A stretch of 64,000 bases of DNA, taken from positions 4,721,001 through 4,785,000 of the forward strand of contig CAHIKZ030004123.1 of assembly GCA_903632075.3 (NCBI GenBank), given 5' to 3'. Below, in pieces: positions 32,252-41,371 of this stretch (position 1 is its first letter; each line of letters opens with the position of its first letter). This DNA is from Acanthosepion pharaonis (taxonomy: Eukaryota > Mollusca > Cephalopoda > Sepiida > Sepiidae). The notes under the pieces are model-generated. The model saw only the letters and a list, made by a program, of their open reading frames with translations, did no database searches and was not told the origin of the DNA. Made by a program: the position numbers and the translations under genes.

Positions 32252-32610
32252 ATACAAAGTTCGTGTGCACTTTAAAAAATTTATAACTTTATTGGTATTT
32301 GCGATAGAAATAATCTGTAAAAAATGTTATAAAGTTTAATGTACCTAGTTTTAAGTATAGCTAAAATAACTAATGTGATTTCAGGTATTACTGTAAATCA
32401 GTTGGCAAATGTTTTCCGTAAACTCAAAATCGTATTAGCCTTTATATTGCTAATGATGGAGGGCATGTTGAAACTTAAATAAAATTTCAATAAAACCTTA
32501 AAAATATAGATTTACTTCTTTCTAATCCTTTTTACAAATTATTTCTATCGCAAATAAAAATAGAGTTATAAATTTTCAAAGTGCATATGAACTTTATGGA
32601 CACCGTGTAT
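32252..32610. mobile_element. MITE with ~65-bp inverted ends
   Basis: Left end AAAGTTCGTGTGCACTTTAA, TTTATAACTTTATTGGTATT, TGCGATAGAAATAATCTGTA is matched in inverse at the right end (reverse complement AAAGTTCATATGCACTTTGA, ..., TGCGATAGAAATAATTTGTA). The outer tip is decayed on the left; the right tip is ATACACGGTGTCC in reverse complement. 359 bp, non-coding. Confidence 0.75.
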
Positions 32611-32696
32611 TGTAGAGCTCGCCCCTTGTACACAACATGGACTCGTCCAAGTATACTTATACTACGGAGAGATAGCCTGACAAAAAAAAGGTCGAC

Positions 32697-32924
32697 ACAG
32701 GGTGTTCACACAGAGTTATACGAGAGTCCAGAAAGAGAGATAATTACGGCTTCCATTACAGAGACTTGTAAATATACTTTTCTACTAATCCGCATTCCTG
32801 GACTACTAATCTTCATTTCACTTTATATTCTTTACGTTAATACACATATTTTCCTATTTCTATTACTGGCGTTTGTTATTTATTTGTGCCTGATTCCATC
32901 CACAGAATCCACAACACCCTGTAT
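32697..32924. mobile_element. MITE, ACAGGGTGTT ends
   Basis: Left CACAGGGTGTTCACACAGA, right (reverse complement) ATACAGGGTGTTGTGGATTC. The shared end is about 10-12 bp. 228 bp, no coding. Confidence 0.5.
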
Positions 32925-32930
32925 ATATAT

Positions 32931-33151
32931 ACAGGATGTCCAAAAAGTTTCGCCCTATTTTTAATCTATTATATTATTGCAGTTTTATTTTATTGTAGTT
33001 AAGTCTTCGAGACATCACGAACACGACTTTTAGACTGAATCAGAATCAAGGAATTGCTGCAGTCCGACATTACTGTCAGTGTAGCTCAAATGCAGCTGAA
33101 GCATGTGGTCGCCTCAGTAAAGAATCGGGCGAAACTTTTTGCATACCCTGT
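32931..33151. mobile_element. MITE, ACAGG...AAAAAGTTTCGCC ends
   Basis: Left ACAGGATGTCCAAAAAGTTT then CGCC. Right end reverse complement ACAGGGTATGCAAAAAGTTT then CGCC. It lies between TA-rich flanks. 221 bp, immediately after the previous MITE, so two similar-ended elements sit side by side. Confidence 0.7.
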
Positions 33152-33176
33152 ACAATGTGTGTGTGTGTGTCTGTGC

Positions 33177-33182
<6 letters not shown>

Positions 33183-33222
<40 letters not shown>
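33183..33222. repeat. (TA)n microsatellite
   Basis: About 40 bp of TA at the left edge of the foldback element. Confidence 0.95.
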
Positions 33223-33225
<3 letters not shown>

Positions 33226-33229
33226 ATAT

Positions 33230-33455
33230 TTTTATGTTTATACATTCTTTTTATAGATGCAAATATTTAAGTAAATGTTCTGTTTATAATAAACAGTATT
33301 AAACAACATCTACCGGCCCGAATGTCCGAGAATTTTTCACGGAAAATATTCGTCCTCCGACATTCAGGCCGTTAAATGTTGTTTAATACTGTTTATTATA
33401 AACAGAGCATTTACTTAAATATTTGCATCTATAAAAAGAATGTATAAACATAAAA
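33230..33455. mobile_element. Foldback palindrome, arms ~105 bp
   Basis: Left arm from TTTATGTTTATACATTC through GTTCTGTTTATAATAAACAG to ACCGGCCCGAATGTCCGA is repeated in inverse from TCCGACATTCAGGCC through CTGTTTATTATAAACAGAGC to GAATGTATAAACATAAA. The spacer is only about 15-25 bp. Very few mismatches in the arms, so the structure is young or maintained by conversion. The GGCC...AATRTTCGAGA text is shared with the foldback at 34.2-34.6 kb. Confidence 0.88.
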
Positions 33456-33490
33456 TTGTCTTAAAATAATTGTCGGATTTTGTCCATTTC

Positions 33491-33493
<3 letters not shown>

Positions 33494-33537
<44 letters not shown>
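33494..33537. repeat. (TA)n microsatellite
   Basis: About 44 bp of TA right of the foldback. Confidence 0.95.
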
Positions 33538-33544
<7 letters not shown>

Positions 33545-33545
<1 letters not shown>

Positions 33546-34118
33546 TTTTATATGTTTATATTTGATTTGTAACCTGTAGTCGATATTAATTTTGTCAAAT
33601 TTTCTTGGTTACACAGCGGACCTTTTATAAATGCCCTTCGGTTTTAGTTCCTCCCGCCCCATCTCTCTCCTCCACCCCTTTTTTTTTCTTTTCCTCTCCC
33701 TCTCTCATCGTCTGATCTTTAAGATTATATCATCTATTTTGTGTGTATGTCGCCACAAAATGTATCCTTTCCGGTTACATCTTTAATGTATTAGACATCC
33801 GAGAACATTCATATTTCTCTCACTTAAACCGTCTTTGACTCCCCTCTTTAAAACTTCTCTCTGTTAAGTTTTAATCCCCCTCCCCTTCATCTTTAAACCT
33901 TCCTGTTCTTCTCTCGTCTGTTACCCCTCTCTATAGCTTTCATTTACTCTAACATTTGTCCCACACTCTCATACATACACTCTCACTAAATTTTATTTTT
34001 TATTCCCGGAGTTGTTTTTTCTGTCTTCTTTTTGAATTTGTTGGTCTGATGAATTGGATCGTATTTACGATTCCAATAGAATAAATTATGACCATGGAAT
34101 ATTAGTGTTTAAGCCTTT

Positions 34119-34120
<2 letters not shown>
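33545..34120. other. Intergenic, pyrimidine-rich 33640-33990
   Basis: C/T-rich stretch without open frames of note. Nothing recognised. Confidence 0.5.

Positions 34121-34123
<3 letters not shown>

Positions 34124-34178
<55 letters not shown>
34124..34178. repeat. (TA)n microsatellite
   Basis: About 55 bp of TA. Confidence 0.97.
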
Positions 34179-34180
<2 letters not shown>

Positions 34181-34224
34181 CTCTGAAAAGGTTACTATTC
34201 TGACAAAGTAAATATGGTCACATC

Positions 34225-34620
34225 ACTGTTGATATAATTTCAGACAGATTTTACTACTTAAACATTATTTTTGTGGATACCCATATTTGAGTAGACGCTC
34301 CGTTTATTTATTAAACAGTATATTCATACATTCTTCTCTACCGGCCTAAATATTCAAGAAATTTTATTAAAAAAATATATTAGTACTCTGTCAGGATGCG
34401 AACCTGTGTCCTCCTGGGAAGGGGAAACCGTCGTTAGATCCGGCGTGGCTTAGACCTGTCGAAGAGCGTATATTTTTCTTTAAAAAGATTTCTCGAATAT
34501 TCAGGCCGATAGACGAGAATATATAAATATGCTGTTTAATAAATAAACGGAGCGTCTAATCAAATATGGGTTCCAACTAAAAATAACGTTTAAGTAATAA
34601 AATTAATCCCAAGGTGATAA
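34225..34620. mobile_element. Foldback element with a tRNA-like core
   Basis: Arms: CCCATATTTGAGTAGACGCT, CCGTTTATTTATTAAACAG and CCGGCCTAAATATTC on the left, and their inverse TTCAGGCCGATAG, CTGTTTAATAAATAAACGGA and GCGTCTAATCAAATATGGG on the right. Between the arms is a tRNA-like segment read on the minus strand with the B box GGTTCGCATCC (from about 34400) and AGATCCGGCGTGG-type text. The same tRNA-like plus arms design occurs at 61.9-62.15 kb. Confidence 0.75.
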
Positions 34621-34948
34621 TGTCACTAAGCCGCAACGGGTAACTGGGAATGAAAGAGAATGTGAAGTCTTTAGTGAGGAGAAAGAACAGGATTCAGGGA
34701 GACAGTAGTACAGTTGTTAGATTAAACTTTGAACCGTTGTATCTTAGAGATGATTAAAGATATCTTACTGGAATTCTTAAGGATTTTATGACACTATTGA
34801 ACTCTGCTTCGAGCAATGAGAACGTATAATTACTCTCCTAGCTTAAAATAAGAAACGTGATGAAATTGATCATAAACGAAAATGACATGTTCATCATTAA
34901 TTAATCATAGCTAAGGACCGCAAGCTCATAAATGATTGAAATAAAGTT

Positions 34949-34952
<4 letters not shown>

Positions 34953-34981
<29 letters not shown>
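34953..34981. repeat. (TA)n microsatellite
   Basis: About 28 bp of TA after the word TTGAAATAAAGTTC. That word also borders (TA)n at 53.87 kb and, inverted, at 54.37 kb. Confidence 0.93.
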
Positions 34982-34984
<3 letters not shown>

Positions 34985-35405
34985 TCCAAGATCATTTTCC
35001 AACTTATTCAATATGATTTTTGTTCACTCTCACCTTCTAACTTTCCGTCCTGCAGTAACAAGGTGCCTCACACGATTCCTTTTTCATGTTTTTTTTTATT
35101 GTTCTTTGGACTGTCATAGCGGAAACTCCCCCCCTCTCTCTCTCTCTCTCTCGTGCCAAAAATCTTATAGGTTGAGTTGGATCTTTTCTAATAGATCTCT
35201 TTATCTCTAAGTAGAAATGATGATCCATTTTCTTGTGACCGACTGATCCAGTTTTCCTCTCTACTGTTCCCTCTTTTTTAAACTTATTCACCATTCTCTT
35301 GATGGTTCTTGAATGAAATTTGAAGATGGAAGCCAGAGTATGAATGTTGGCACCATTACTGAAGGCCTCTCACCATTGCTTTGAGAAGACAGCGGGGCTG
35401 AGACA
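34985..35405 (-). pseudogene. Tc1-like transposase, N-terminal domain
   Basis: Minus strand: LASIFKFHSRTIKRMVNKFK (first helix-turn-helix), KEGTVERKTGSVGHKK, LEIKRSIRKDPTQPIRFLA (second helix-turn-helix), then a GA-microsatellite insertion that adds RERERERG, then VSAMTVQRTIKKNMKKESCE. This is the paired-domain DNA-binding half of a Tc1/mariner transposase. The catalytic DDE half is absent; the text runs into (TA)n. A second copy with the same truncation is at 53.47-53.8 kb. Confidence 0.78.
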
Positions 35406-35409
35406 AAGC

Positions 35410-35876
35410 GATTTTAACCTGTTCTCTTTCTAGCTGAATAACTGAAAGGGCTTTTCAGTGATTCTTACGACAAATTGTATCAAGATGGCTAAAAATCTTA
35501 TTTGAAAATCTGGAAAAAGAAACTCAATTAGTTTAGTGGTTTTTTTTTTTAGATATTAAACATTTTGTGGGATAGACAATTATGTTGTAACGCGAATTGG
35601 ACAATTTCGCTGTTACATCCGGTATATATTTCTTTATATATTGGGTATATATATATTTCTTTTTTATTACTAAAAACGTTATTTATATTTATTTATAGTT
35701 ATTACTATAAACGTTATTTTTAATACGTACAGATGTTTGAATTTAGTTAGTTTTTATTAATTTCATTGTTTAATAAAATATAAAACAGGAATAACAACAC
35801 AAGCAGGTGTACCCACTAAAATAACGTTTATAGCCATAAGAAATAATGTCGGATAAAAATTTATTTCAGATATATA
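35410..35876. other. Intergenic, AT-rich
   Basis: Contains inverted words ATAAACGTTATTTTTA and TAAAATAACGTTTATAG (35712-35840) that could be the ends of a small MITE. I cannot set its limits. Confidence 0.35.
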
Positions 35877-36886
35877 TCTATATCTATAATTCTTAAAAGG
35901 TGTGTGTATGCATGTGTATTTGCGAATGTTGTTTATGTGTTTCCACAGTTTTCATCCGATTTCGATGATTTTTTTTTTTTTGTTTGATAGATAATTTTTC
36001 AGTGCCGGTTTTAAGTCCAAATTGGTTGGAAAAAATTACAACCTTGAAGATGAAAAATCGAAAAAACTGATTTTTTACACTTTGCGCAAAAATCAAAGGC
36101 AAAATTTAATGTCTTTAAAAACAGCGTAAAATCCATTCAGAGAGTTGAAATCTAACGCAAAAGATTATTAGAATTATAAAAAAAATTATATTATAAATAA
36201 AAATTATCATATATTATTATTATGACGGTCCATGGAAGAGGTTCCTTCCTTGCAAGATTGAGAACACAAAAGCGGCCCTTATCAGGCTCCCCCCATTCAA
36301 ATTGTTACCTCCCTACACATTTGGGGATGTGTCTCAGTTGCACCCAATTGTTTTTATTAATATTGATTTTCGGGTGGGCTGACTTTAAATTTCTTTCTTT
36401 TTATGTGCCATGTCCTTTCAGGACGTAGGTGATCATGGCTCTTCACCTACATCTATCCCTTGCAGCTCTTAGCAAGCTCCTTCCCTCTGCTTCCTCCCCC
36501 AGACCACGTTCTGTCATCCACCTGCTCAAGCTCGTCAGGAGTATATTCCTGTCTCGCAATACTCTACACAGCTTTAGGAATATGTCCTTGGCCATACGGA
36601 TCTCAGTGTCGCACAACGTCTTCTGTCAAGACGCTTCCCAGATATTTAAAGTTCCGCGTCCGCTTGATTCTAGTGTTCCCGACCTGCAAATCGCATTTCG
36701 GGCTCTTCCTCTTACTGATGATCATGCATTCTGTCTTCTTTTATGCTTAGTCCTTTCTTCTCACTCTCCGTCGCTACCTTCTGTAGGAGATTTTGTAATT
36801 TCCGTGTCAAAATTTAAAAAACTTAAACTGCTCCAATTGAAATTCCCAGTAATGAAACACCCGGTCGAAGACGGGTTATACTGCTA

Positions 36887-36887
<1 letters not shown>
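35877..36887 (+). mobile_element. Helitron carrying an internal LINE fragment
   Basis: 5' TCTATATCTATAATTC, then TTTTCATCCGATTTCGATGA and a T-rich run. 3' end CACCCGGTCGAAGACGGGT (hairpin ACCCG/CGGGT), TATACTG, CTAG at 36884-36887, followed by T. The ends obey the TC...CTAG rule and the A|T insertion site. A LINE coding fragment (36400-36815, minus) lies inside, either inserted later or captured. Confidence 0.62.
36400..36815 (-). pseudogene. LINE RT C-terminal region
   Basis: Minus strand, several frames: NLLQKVATESEKKGLSIKED, a shifted KTECM-like block, DLQVGN (near 36700), FKYLG (near 36650), then RMAKDIFLKLCRVLRDR, TSLSRWMTERG and the WRAMI...YVLKGHGT ending near 36440-36405. Same LINE family as at 24.1-24.5 kb but better conserved, with a longer stretch before the ending. 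Confidence 0.72.

Positions 36888-36928
<41 letters not shown>
36888..36928. repeat. (TA)n microsatellite
   Basis: About 40 bp of TA, starting at the Helitron 3' end. Confidence 0.96.
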
Positions 36929-36932
<4 letters not shown>

Positions 36933-37049
36933 AAATATAGTTTTTAAGGTATGCTCTATTTATGGGATAAAAGTGTTTAACATCAGTGAGATAACTTATA
37001 TAAACAGTGTGGACATAATATTAACACTGAATAATGACTGTTTCACGCT

Positions 37050-37172
37050 TAAATTCATTGTTATTCCCAAAAAATGATCAAAGCAATATTCACTCGCAAA
37101 AGGAATTATTAGTACAATACAAAATATGTTTCGGCTTTAAATAACTCACAAAGGATTGATAAGCCATAACAA
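37050..37172 (+). mobile_element. SINE tail fragment
   Basis: TTCATTGTTATTCCC, GCAATATTCACTCGC, ACAAAATATGTTTCGGCTTT, AAATAACTCACAAAGG and TTGATAAGCC match the 3' portion of the SINE at 31.45-31.77 kb. Confidence 0.65.
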
Positions 37173-37484
37173 AACCAAATCAATCAATCATCGTTAAACG
37201 CAACTCTCAGGCTATTGATCATATCACAGACTAAGTTATAATTGCATTTGTGAAGCTTCGTCACCTATGAAATGAGAAAGTTATGAAATTGGACACCAGT
37301 ATATAGGTTTATAGAGCAGCCGTTTTGATCACACTGTTGTATCTTTCAGAGTCGTAGATCCCATACAAGTCCCATATCAGTCAGCTGGATGTCTTCCATA
37401 AATTTGTCTCTACGCGATCTATGGCTATATTTTTGACGATAGGTGGTCCAATGCTGATCTTCTCACATAATGCAACATTGGTGG

Positions 37485-37945
37485 AATTGACACTTTCCTG
37501 ATGCAGTCACAACTTCGCTTGGCTGATTATATTGTAAGGATGAGTGACGATAAAATGCCTAAGGTCCTCGCGTATAACCACCTTGACAATGGACAAAGGA
37601 TTGTTGGACGGTCCTGGCTCAGGTATGAAGACAAGCAGAGTAACCTCTAAGCTATCAATGTGTCTCATACTAACTTCGAGCGAGTTCCCTGGATATAAAT
37701 AACTGGAGATATTTGTGCCAGAGTGGTATCAAAAATTTCGAAATCAATCCTATTGACCGGCTAAGAGACGAAAGACAACGCAAAAAGCGTCAGCAAATAT
37801 TACTGTGGCTATGTCCTAAGATCCTTGCTGATGCACACTATATGTAGTATGCAGGTTACTAGCGGGACTGATGTATCACATACGACACAAACATAAAAAC
37901 TATGATGTTATCGCATCCTCATACGTCGAAATCGGCAGGAGAATC
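37485..37945 (+). pseudogene. LINE C-terminal fragment with zinc-finger-type end
   Basis: Plus strand: LMQSQLRLADYIVRMSDDKM, PKVLAYNHLDNGQRIVGRSW, LRYEDKQSNL, then after a stop AINVSHTNFERVPW. After shifts comes a segment ending with a decayed C-x2-C...H finger (text around 37800-37890). The QLRWxGHVxRMxDxRxPK...GxRxVGRPxLRYKD series is the classical end of a mollusc LINE polyprotein. It is distinct from the Jockey-like and WRAMI-ending families. It ends in CCTCATACGTCGAAATCGGC just before (TA)n; the same tail word is repeated at 38.11 kb. Confidence 0.75.
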
Positions 37946-37947
37946 CG

Positions 37948-37950
<3 letters not shown>

Positions 37951-38011
<61 letters not shown>
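37951..38011. repeat. (TA)n microsatellite
   Basis: About 61 bp of TA. A second run is at 38158-38188 after a duplicate of the LINE tail word TCCTCATACGTCGAAA. Confidence 0.97.
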
Positions 38012-38014
<3 letters not shown>

Positions 38015-38154
38015 ATTTCACAACTTGCTCCATATGTGGCCTCCTTTGTAAATCACTAGCGGGTCTTAAATGCCATTTACGATTATCGCACAAAATTTCA
38101 TAACTGAATCAATAAGCTGTCAGATCCTCATACGTCGAAACCAACGGGATAGTC

Positions 38155-38192
<38 letters not shown>

Positions 38193-38267
38193 TAATGATA
38201 TATATTTTTGTATATCAAGAACAATATTGCGGGAAAATGTATGACAAAGTGGAGAGAGTTTTCTTGT

Positions 38268-38297
38268 GACGCGTTTCGTCCTTCAGGACATCATCGG
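38268..38297 (-). ncRNA. Hammerhead ribozyme-like motif (B)
   Basis: Minus strand: CCGATGA, then T, stem II GTCC-TGAA-GGAC, then GAA and ACGCGTC. It matches the minimal type I hammerhead (CUGAUGA, stem II, GAAACGCGUC) except for one C in place of U in the core and one extra T before stem II. ACGCGT is self-complementary, which suits the dimeric mode proposed for short-stem-III hammerheads. Probably inactive in this copy. Confidence 0.65.
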
Positions 38298-38631
38298 ACT
38301 AAAACAATACATCAAATGCGTTGGTTCACCAATTTTGGCATAGCAAATGCTACTCTCATCAAAGGAGAAAATAATCCACTACGATGAAAATGTCTAGAGA
38401 ATGCCTTGATTGCAAGGTCATCCACAGTGAACTTGCGCCTTGGTTCTTACAATATTTCACCATTCCTGGCAGAACTTCTATTATCACAGTGTGGAACATC
38501 TACTAACAAAAGTGATGGAAAGTAAAAGAACCTAATGAAATCGGCTAGATGAAAAAAAAAAAAAAAATGAAAAAATCCCAGCATCCCTCTTTCATGCGCA
38601 TGCGTAGTTACACCAACATAATCAATTCAGT

Positions 38632-38661
38632 CTGATGAGGTTCTAAAGGAGGAAACGCATC
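38632..38661 (+). ncRNA. Hammerhead ribozyme-like motif (C)
   Basis: Plus strand: CTGATGA (perfect core), weak stem II GGTTC-TAAA-GGAG, then GAAACGCATC. Compared with motif B the palindrome ACGCGT has become ACGCAT, a CpG-type transition. Core kept, stems decayed. Confidence 0.6.
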
Positions 38662-38704
38662 ATAAGAAAACTTTTTCCACTTTGTCATACATATATATTT
38701 AAAC

Positions 38705-39088
38705 CAAAATTTTATATCAGAAGATTTATATATGGTTTTAAAAATGACGGAGCGCATTCTTTCGAAGGGACTTTTTTCGTCCAACACTTCCTTAGAAAGA
38801 TACGTTGGAACAACTATAATCAAAACGGTGTAAATGGGTGGTGGGTGGTGAGTAAAAACAATTTTCTGTTTTACATTCAATAGGAGCTTATTTAGACGAA
38901 TTGGTGTTTTTAGTGATAACTTTATTTTAGTCATGGCTTCTTATTTACTCCCCCCTCCTTTCATCTTTTTCACTTTCGCCGTTTCGATTATTGTTATTCC
39001 AACGGAAAAGAAAAAAATTATTTGATCGCATGAGAAATTGTATAGAAAACTAAATCAAAGCACCTTCTCTGTCGTATTCAATGAAATG

Positions 39089-39090
<2 letters not shown>
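38705..39090. other. Intergenic, nothing recognised
   Basis: Short open frames only, with no domain recognised. Confidence 0.4.

Positions 39091-39091
<1 letters not shown>

Positions 39092-39164
<73 letters not shown>
39092..39164. repeat. (TA)n microsatellite
   Basis: About 73 bp of TA. Confidence 0.97.
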
Positions 39165-39167
<3 letters not shown>

Positions 39168-39249
39168 TTTTTTTCGCTGTATCACAGCGACTCAGTGTAG
39201 CTAGACATCCGATCGCTTTTTAAGACCGATTTGGCATTAGTCCGAGTAA

Positions 39250-39475
39250 AATAGATGCTACTTTGGCTTGCTATCTACAAGGAAAAAAATATATCTACAC
39301 CGTACAAATTTTATTTTGAAATGATATGCTATTTTATTATTATTTATTATCTTCTCCTTGTAGATAACAAGTCAAAGTAGAAACATGTTTTACTATGTAG
39401 ATATCATTCCAAAATAAAATTTGTACGGTGTAGATATTTCTTCCTTGTAGATAACAAACCAAAGTAGCTCCGAAG
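39250..39475. mobile_element. Foldback palindrome, arms ~72 bp
   Basis: Left arm GCTACTTTGGCTTGCTATCT, ACAAGGAAAAAAATATATCT, ACACCGTACAAATTTTATTT, TGAAATGATAT. Right arm is the inverse: ATATCATTCCAAAATAAAAT, TTGTACGGTGTAGATATTTC, TTCCTTGTAGATAACAAACC, AAAGTAGC. The spacer of about 75 bp repeats the word CTCCTTGTAGATAACAAGTC, a third partial copy of the arm. Confidence 0.82.
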
Positions 39476-39695
39476 TATTACTTGGTTCTGTCGCTTCCTA
39501 CTCTAGAGTAGAAACGGAATATCTAATGGGGGACTAACACAGGCAGACATTGGAGGACATAAGTTACCCCCTCCGGCGTATATAAACAGTTGAGTGGCCA
39601 GGGGCCGGGGATATTTTTGTATTTGTATTTCGTTAGTACAAGAATAAAGTAATTCCGAATTACTACCACCATTGTTGTTGTGGTTATGTTACACC
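39476..39695 (+). repeat. Possible solo LTR
   Basis: Directly after the foldback: CGGCGTATATAAACAGTTGA (TATA box), then about 60 bp later ACAAGAATAAAGTAATTCC (polyadenylation signal), ending GTTGTGGTTATGTTACA. This spacing of TATA, AATAAAG and a CA end is typical of an LTR. No start or target duplication could be fixed and no internal region is present. Confidence 0.4.
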
Positions 39696-39699
39696 TGCA

Positions 39700-40255
39700 A
39701 CTTTATTTTCTCTCGCCCACCTTTTATTCCCCATTCTCCTGGACTTTCTACCACACTCAGGAATGTGGTACCATCCACTTTGGGAACCCTAGAGTTAGGT
39801 TAATCCTTTTTTCGGTTTAGTTTTTTGCAAGAACATTCAAGATATTGACGTTTTGAATGCAAAGACTCACTCCTGTCAGACCGCTGCGCTGAACATAGAG
39901 CCATATCCATCTCTTAAGAGGCAGTAACACCGGTAACATGTCCAGCGATCGCTTCAACAGTAATCGTATTAAATCAACGGCATGCAATTTCGTGATTAAA
40001 ACATCTTGCACACCTATTTTTCCGTTATCCAACCAACCGGGAATTGCCCACAAGTCTTTTCTTTCTCCTAACCCTACCTTATGATTTTCCCCTTTCTTTT
40101 CTAAATCATCCTGTTCCTACATCCGGTTTCCTGGCTGGTCCAATCCGGAATTTAGAGGATCACCGATCAAGTTCACTTTGTTAATATGGCGAGTTGTGCT
40201 GCACTCTTCACTGATATAGCAGGAAGATAAGGATTGGTGGTTGTAGGTGGGACAA
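39700..40255. other. Intergenic, unrecognised
   Basis: A 78-codon minus-strand frame (39817-40053) has normal amino-acid mixture but no domain that I recognise. Perhaps a transposon remnant. Confidence 0.3.
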
Positions 40256-40525
40256 AAGCGTATTGGCAAAACTAGGAAGAGTTTTAGGAAGAAAAATAAA
40301 AATAAACTGGAAAAAAATATTAAAGAATAAAAGAGAAAAGAATGACATGGATGGAAAAGGAAAGAAAGAATTGCTAGAAAGAAAGGATTATAATGATAAT
40401 AAAGAAAAAGGATAGACGGTGTTAGAGAGAAAAGAAAAAAGACAAAGAAAAGATTGATGGAACGAAAGAATGAGCGGACGGACGAAAGAAAGAATTGATA
40501 GAAAGAAAGGATCAATGGAGGAATA

Positions 40526-40566
<41 letters not shown>

Positions 40567-40820
40567 ACAAAGAAGTTCAAGTTTGGTATCTAATGTATAG
40601 AAAAAAAATGGAAAGAAAATCCCACAAAAAATGAAAAGTAAGCAAATATTTAGAAAATTGAAAAAGAAAAAGAAACACTGAAAGAAACGCGAACGAACAA
40701 ATGAAGAAAGAAATCAGAAATAAATAAATAAAGAAGGAAAGAAAGAGTTTTAAAAAAGAAAAACAAAGAAAACGCTTCGAAAAGAAAGAAAGAAAAAAGA
40801 AAGAAAGAACTCGCTGTAAA
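40256..40820. repeat. Purine-rich tract with (AAAG)n
   Basis: A/G-rich on the plus strand with an (AAAG)n run at 40529-40566. Frames in it are low-complexity artefacts. Confidence 0.9.
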
Positions 40821-41205
40821 AAAATGTATAAAAATCTAGGAAGTGTATGGACATTGAAACGGAGAATAAATAATTCAAATTTCCTTTCAAAATCATCATG
40901 TGGAATTGTTGTCTGCCCGGAGTTTTTAATTGCTCTTTTATTGACAATTAGGAGGTTAATCATCGCGCACATGTGCAGCTGGGTCAGGATCGTCGTCAGA
41001 TGGGGTCGGGATAGCAGTCGCTGGGGCCAGAGATACCTTGCAGCCGTCGCCATACGAAATAAGTGAAGGGAGAGCATGACAGATCGGCAGGGGCTTCGAC
41101 CGGGATTATCCAAGAAGGCACGGATGACTGCAACCAAAGTGCTCCCCGTTTGCCTGAATGCGTGTGTGTCACAAAGATTCCGATTAAAAGTGAATTTCAA
41201 TTTGT
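40821..41205. other. Mixed-composition island between purine and pyrimidine tracts
   Basis: About 385 bp of balanced composition (including GCTGGGGCCAGAGATACC). It is open on the minus strand for about 125 codons, with FRMATAARYLWPQRLL and LTTILTQLHMCAMINLLIVN. I do not recognise the protein. It is placed exactly between a purine-rich and a pyrimidine-rich arm. Confidence 0.4.
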
Positions 41206-41328
41206 CACTACATTTTTTTTTGTGTGTGTGTATCTGTGTTATTTTTTACTAACATTATTTCGATCACTCACCAACTTTCTTGTTTCTTTTCGGTCTTTCT
41301 TTTTGTATTCGCTTTCTTTCTTTCTTTT

Positions 41329-41371
<43 letters not shown>

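Larger units (their letters stand above)
38190..38700. mobile_element. Inverted pair of Penelope-type ends with hammerhead-like motifs
   Basis: Minus strand from 38305: motif B, then ACAAGAAAACTCTCTCCACT and TTGTCATACATTTT. Plus strand from 38632: motif C, then ATAAGAAAACTTTTTCCACT and TTGTCATACATATA. The two blocks are inverted copies and bracket about 330 bp of unrelated sequence. Penelope-like elements are known to carry hammerheads in their terminal repeats, and these can be inverted. Confidence 0.68.

Noticed and set aside
36429..36887. 152-codon plus-strand frame in the Helitron
   Set aside because: Antisense to a clear LINE coding remnant on the minus strand.
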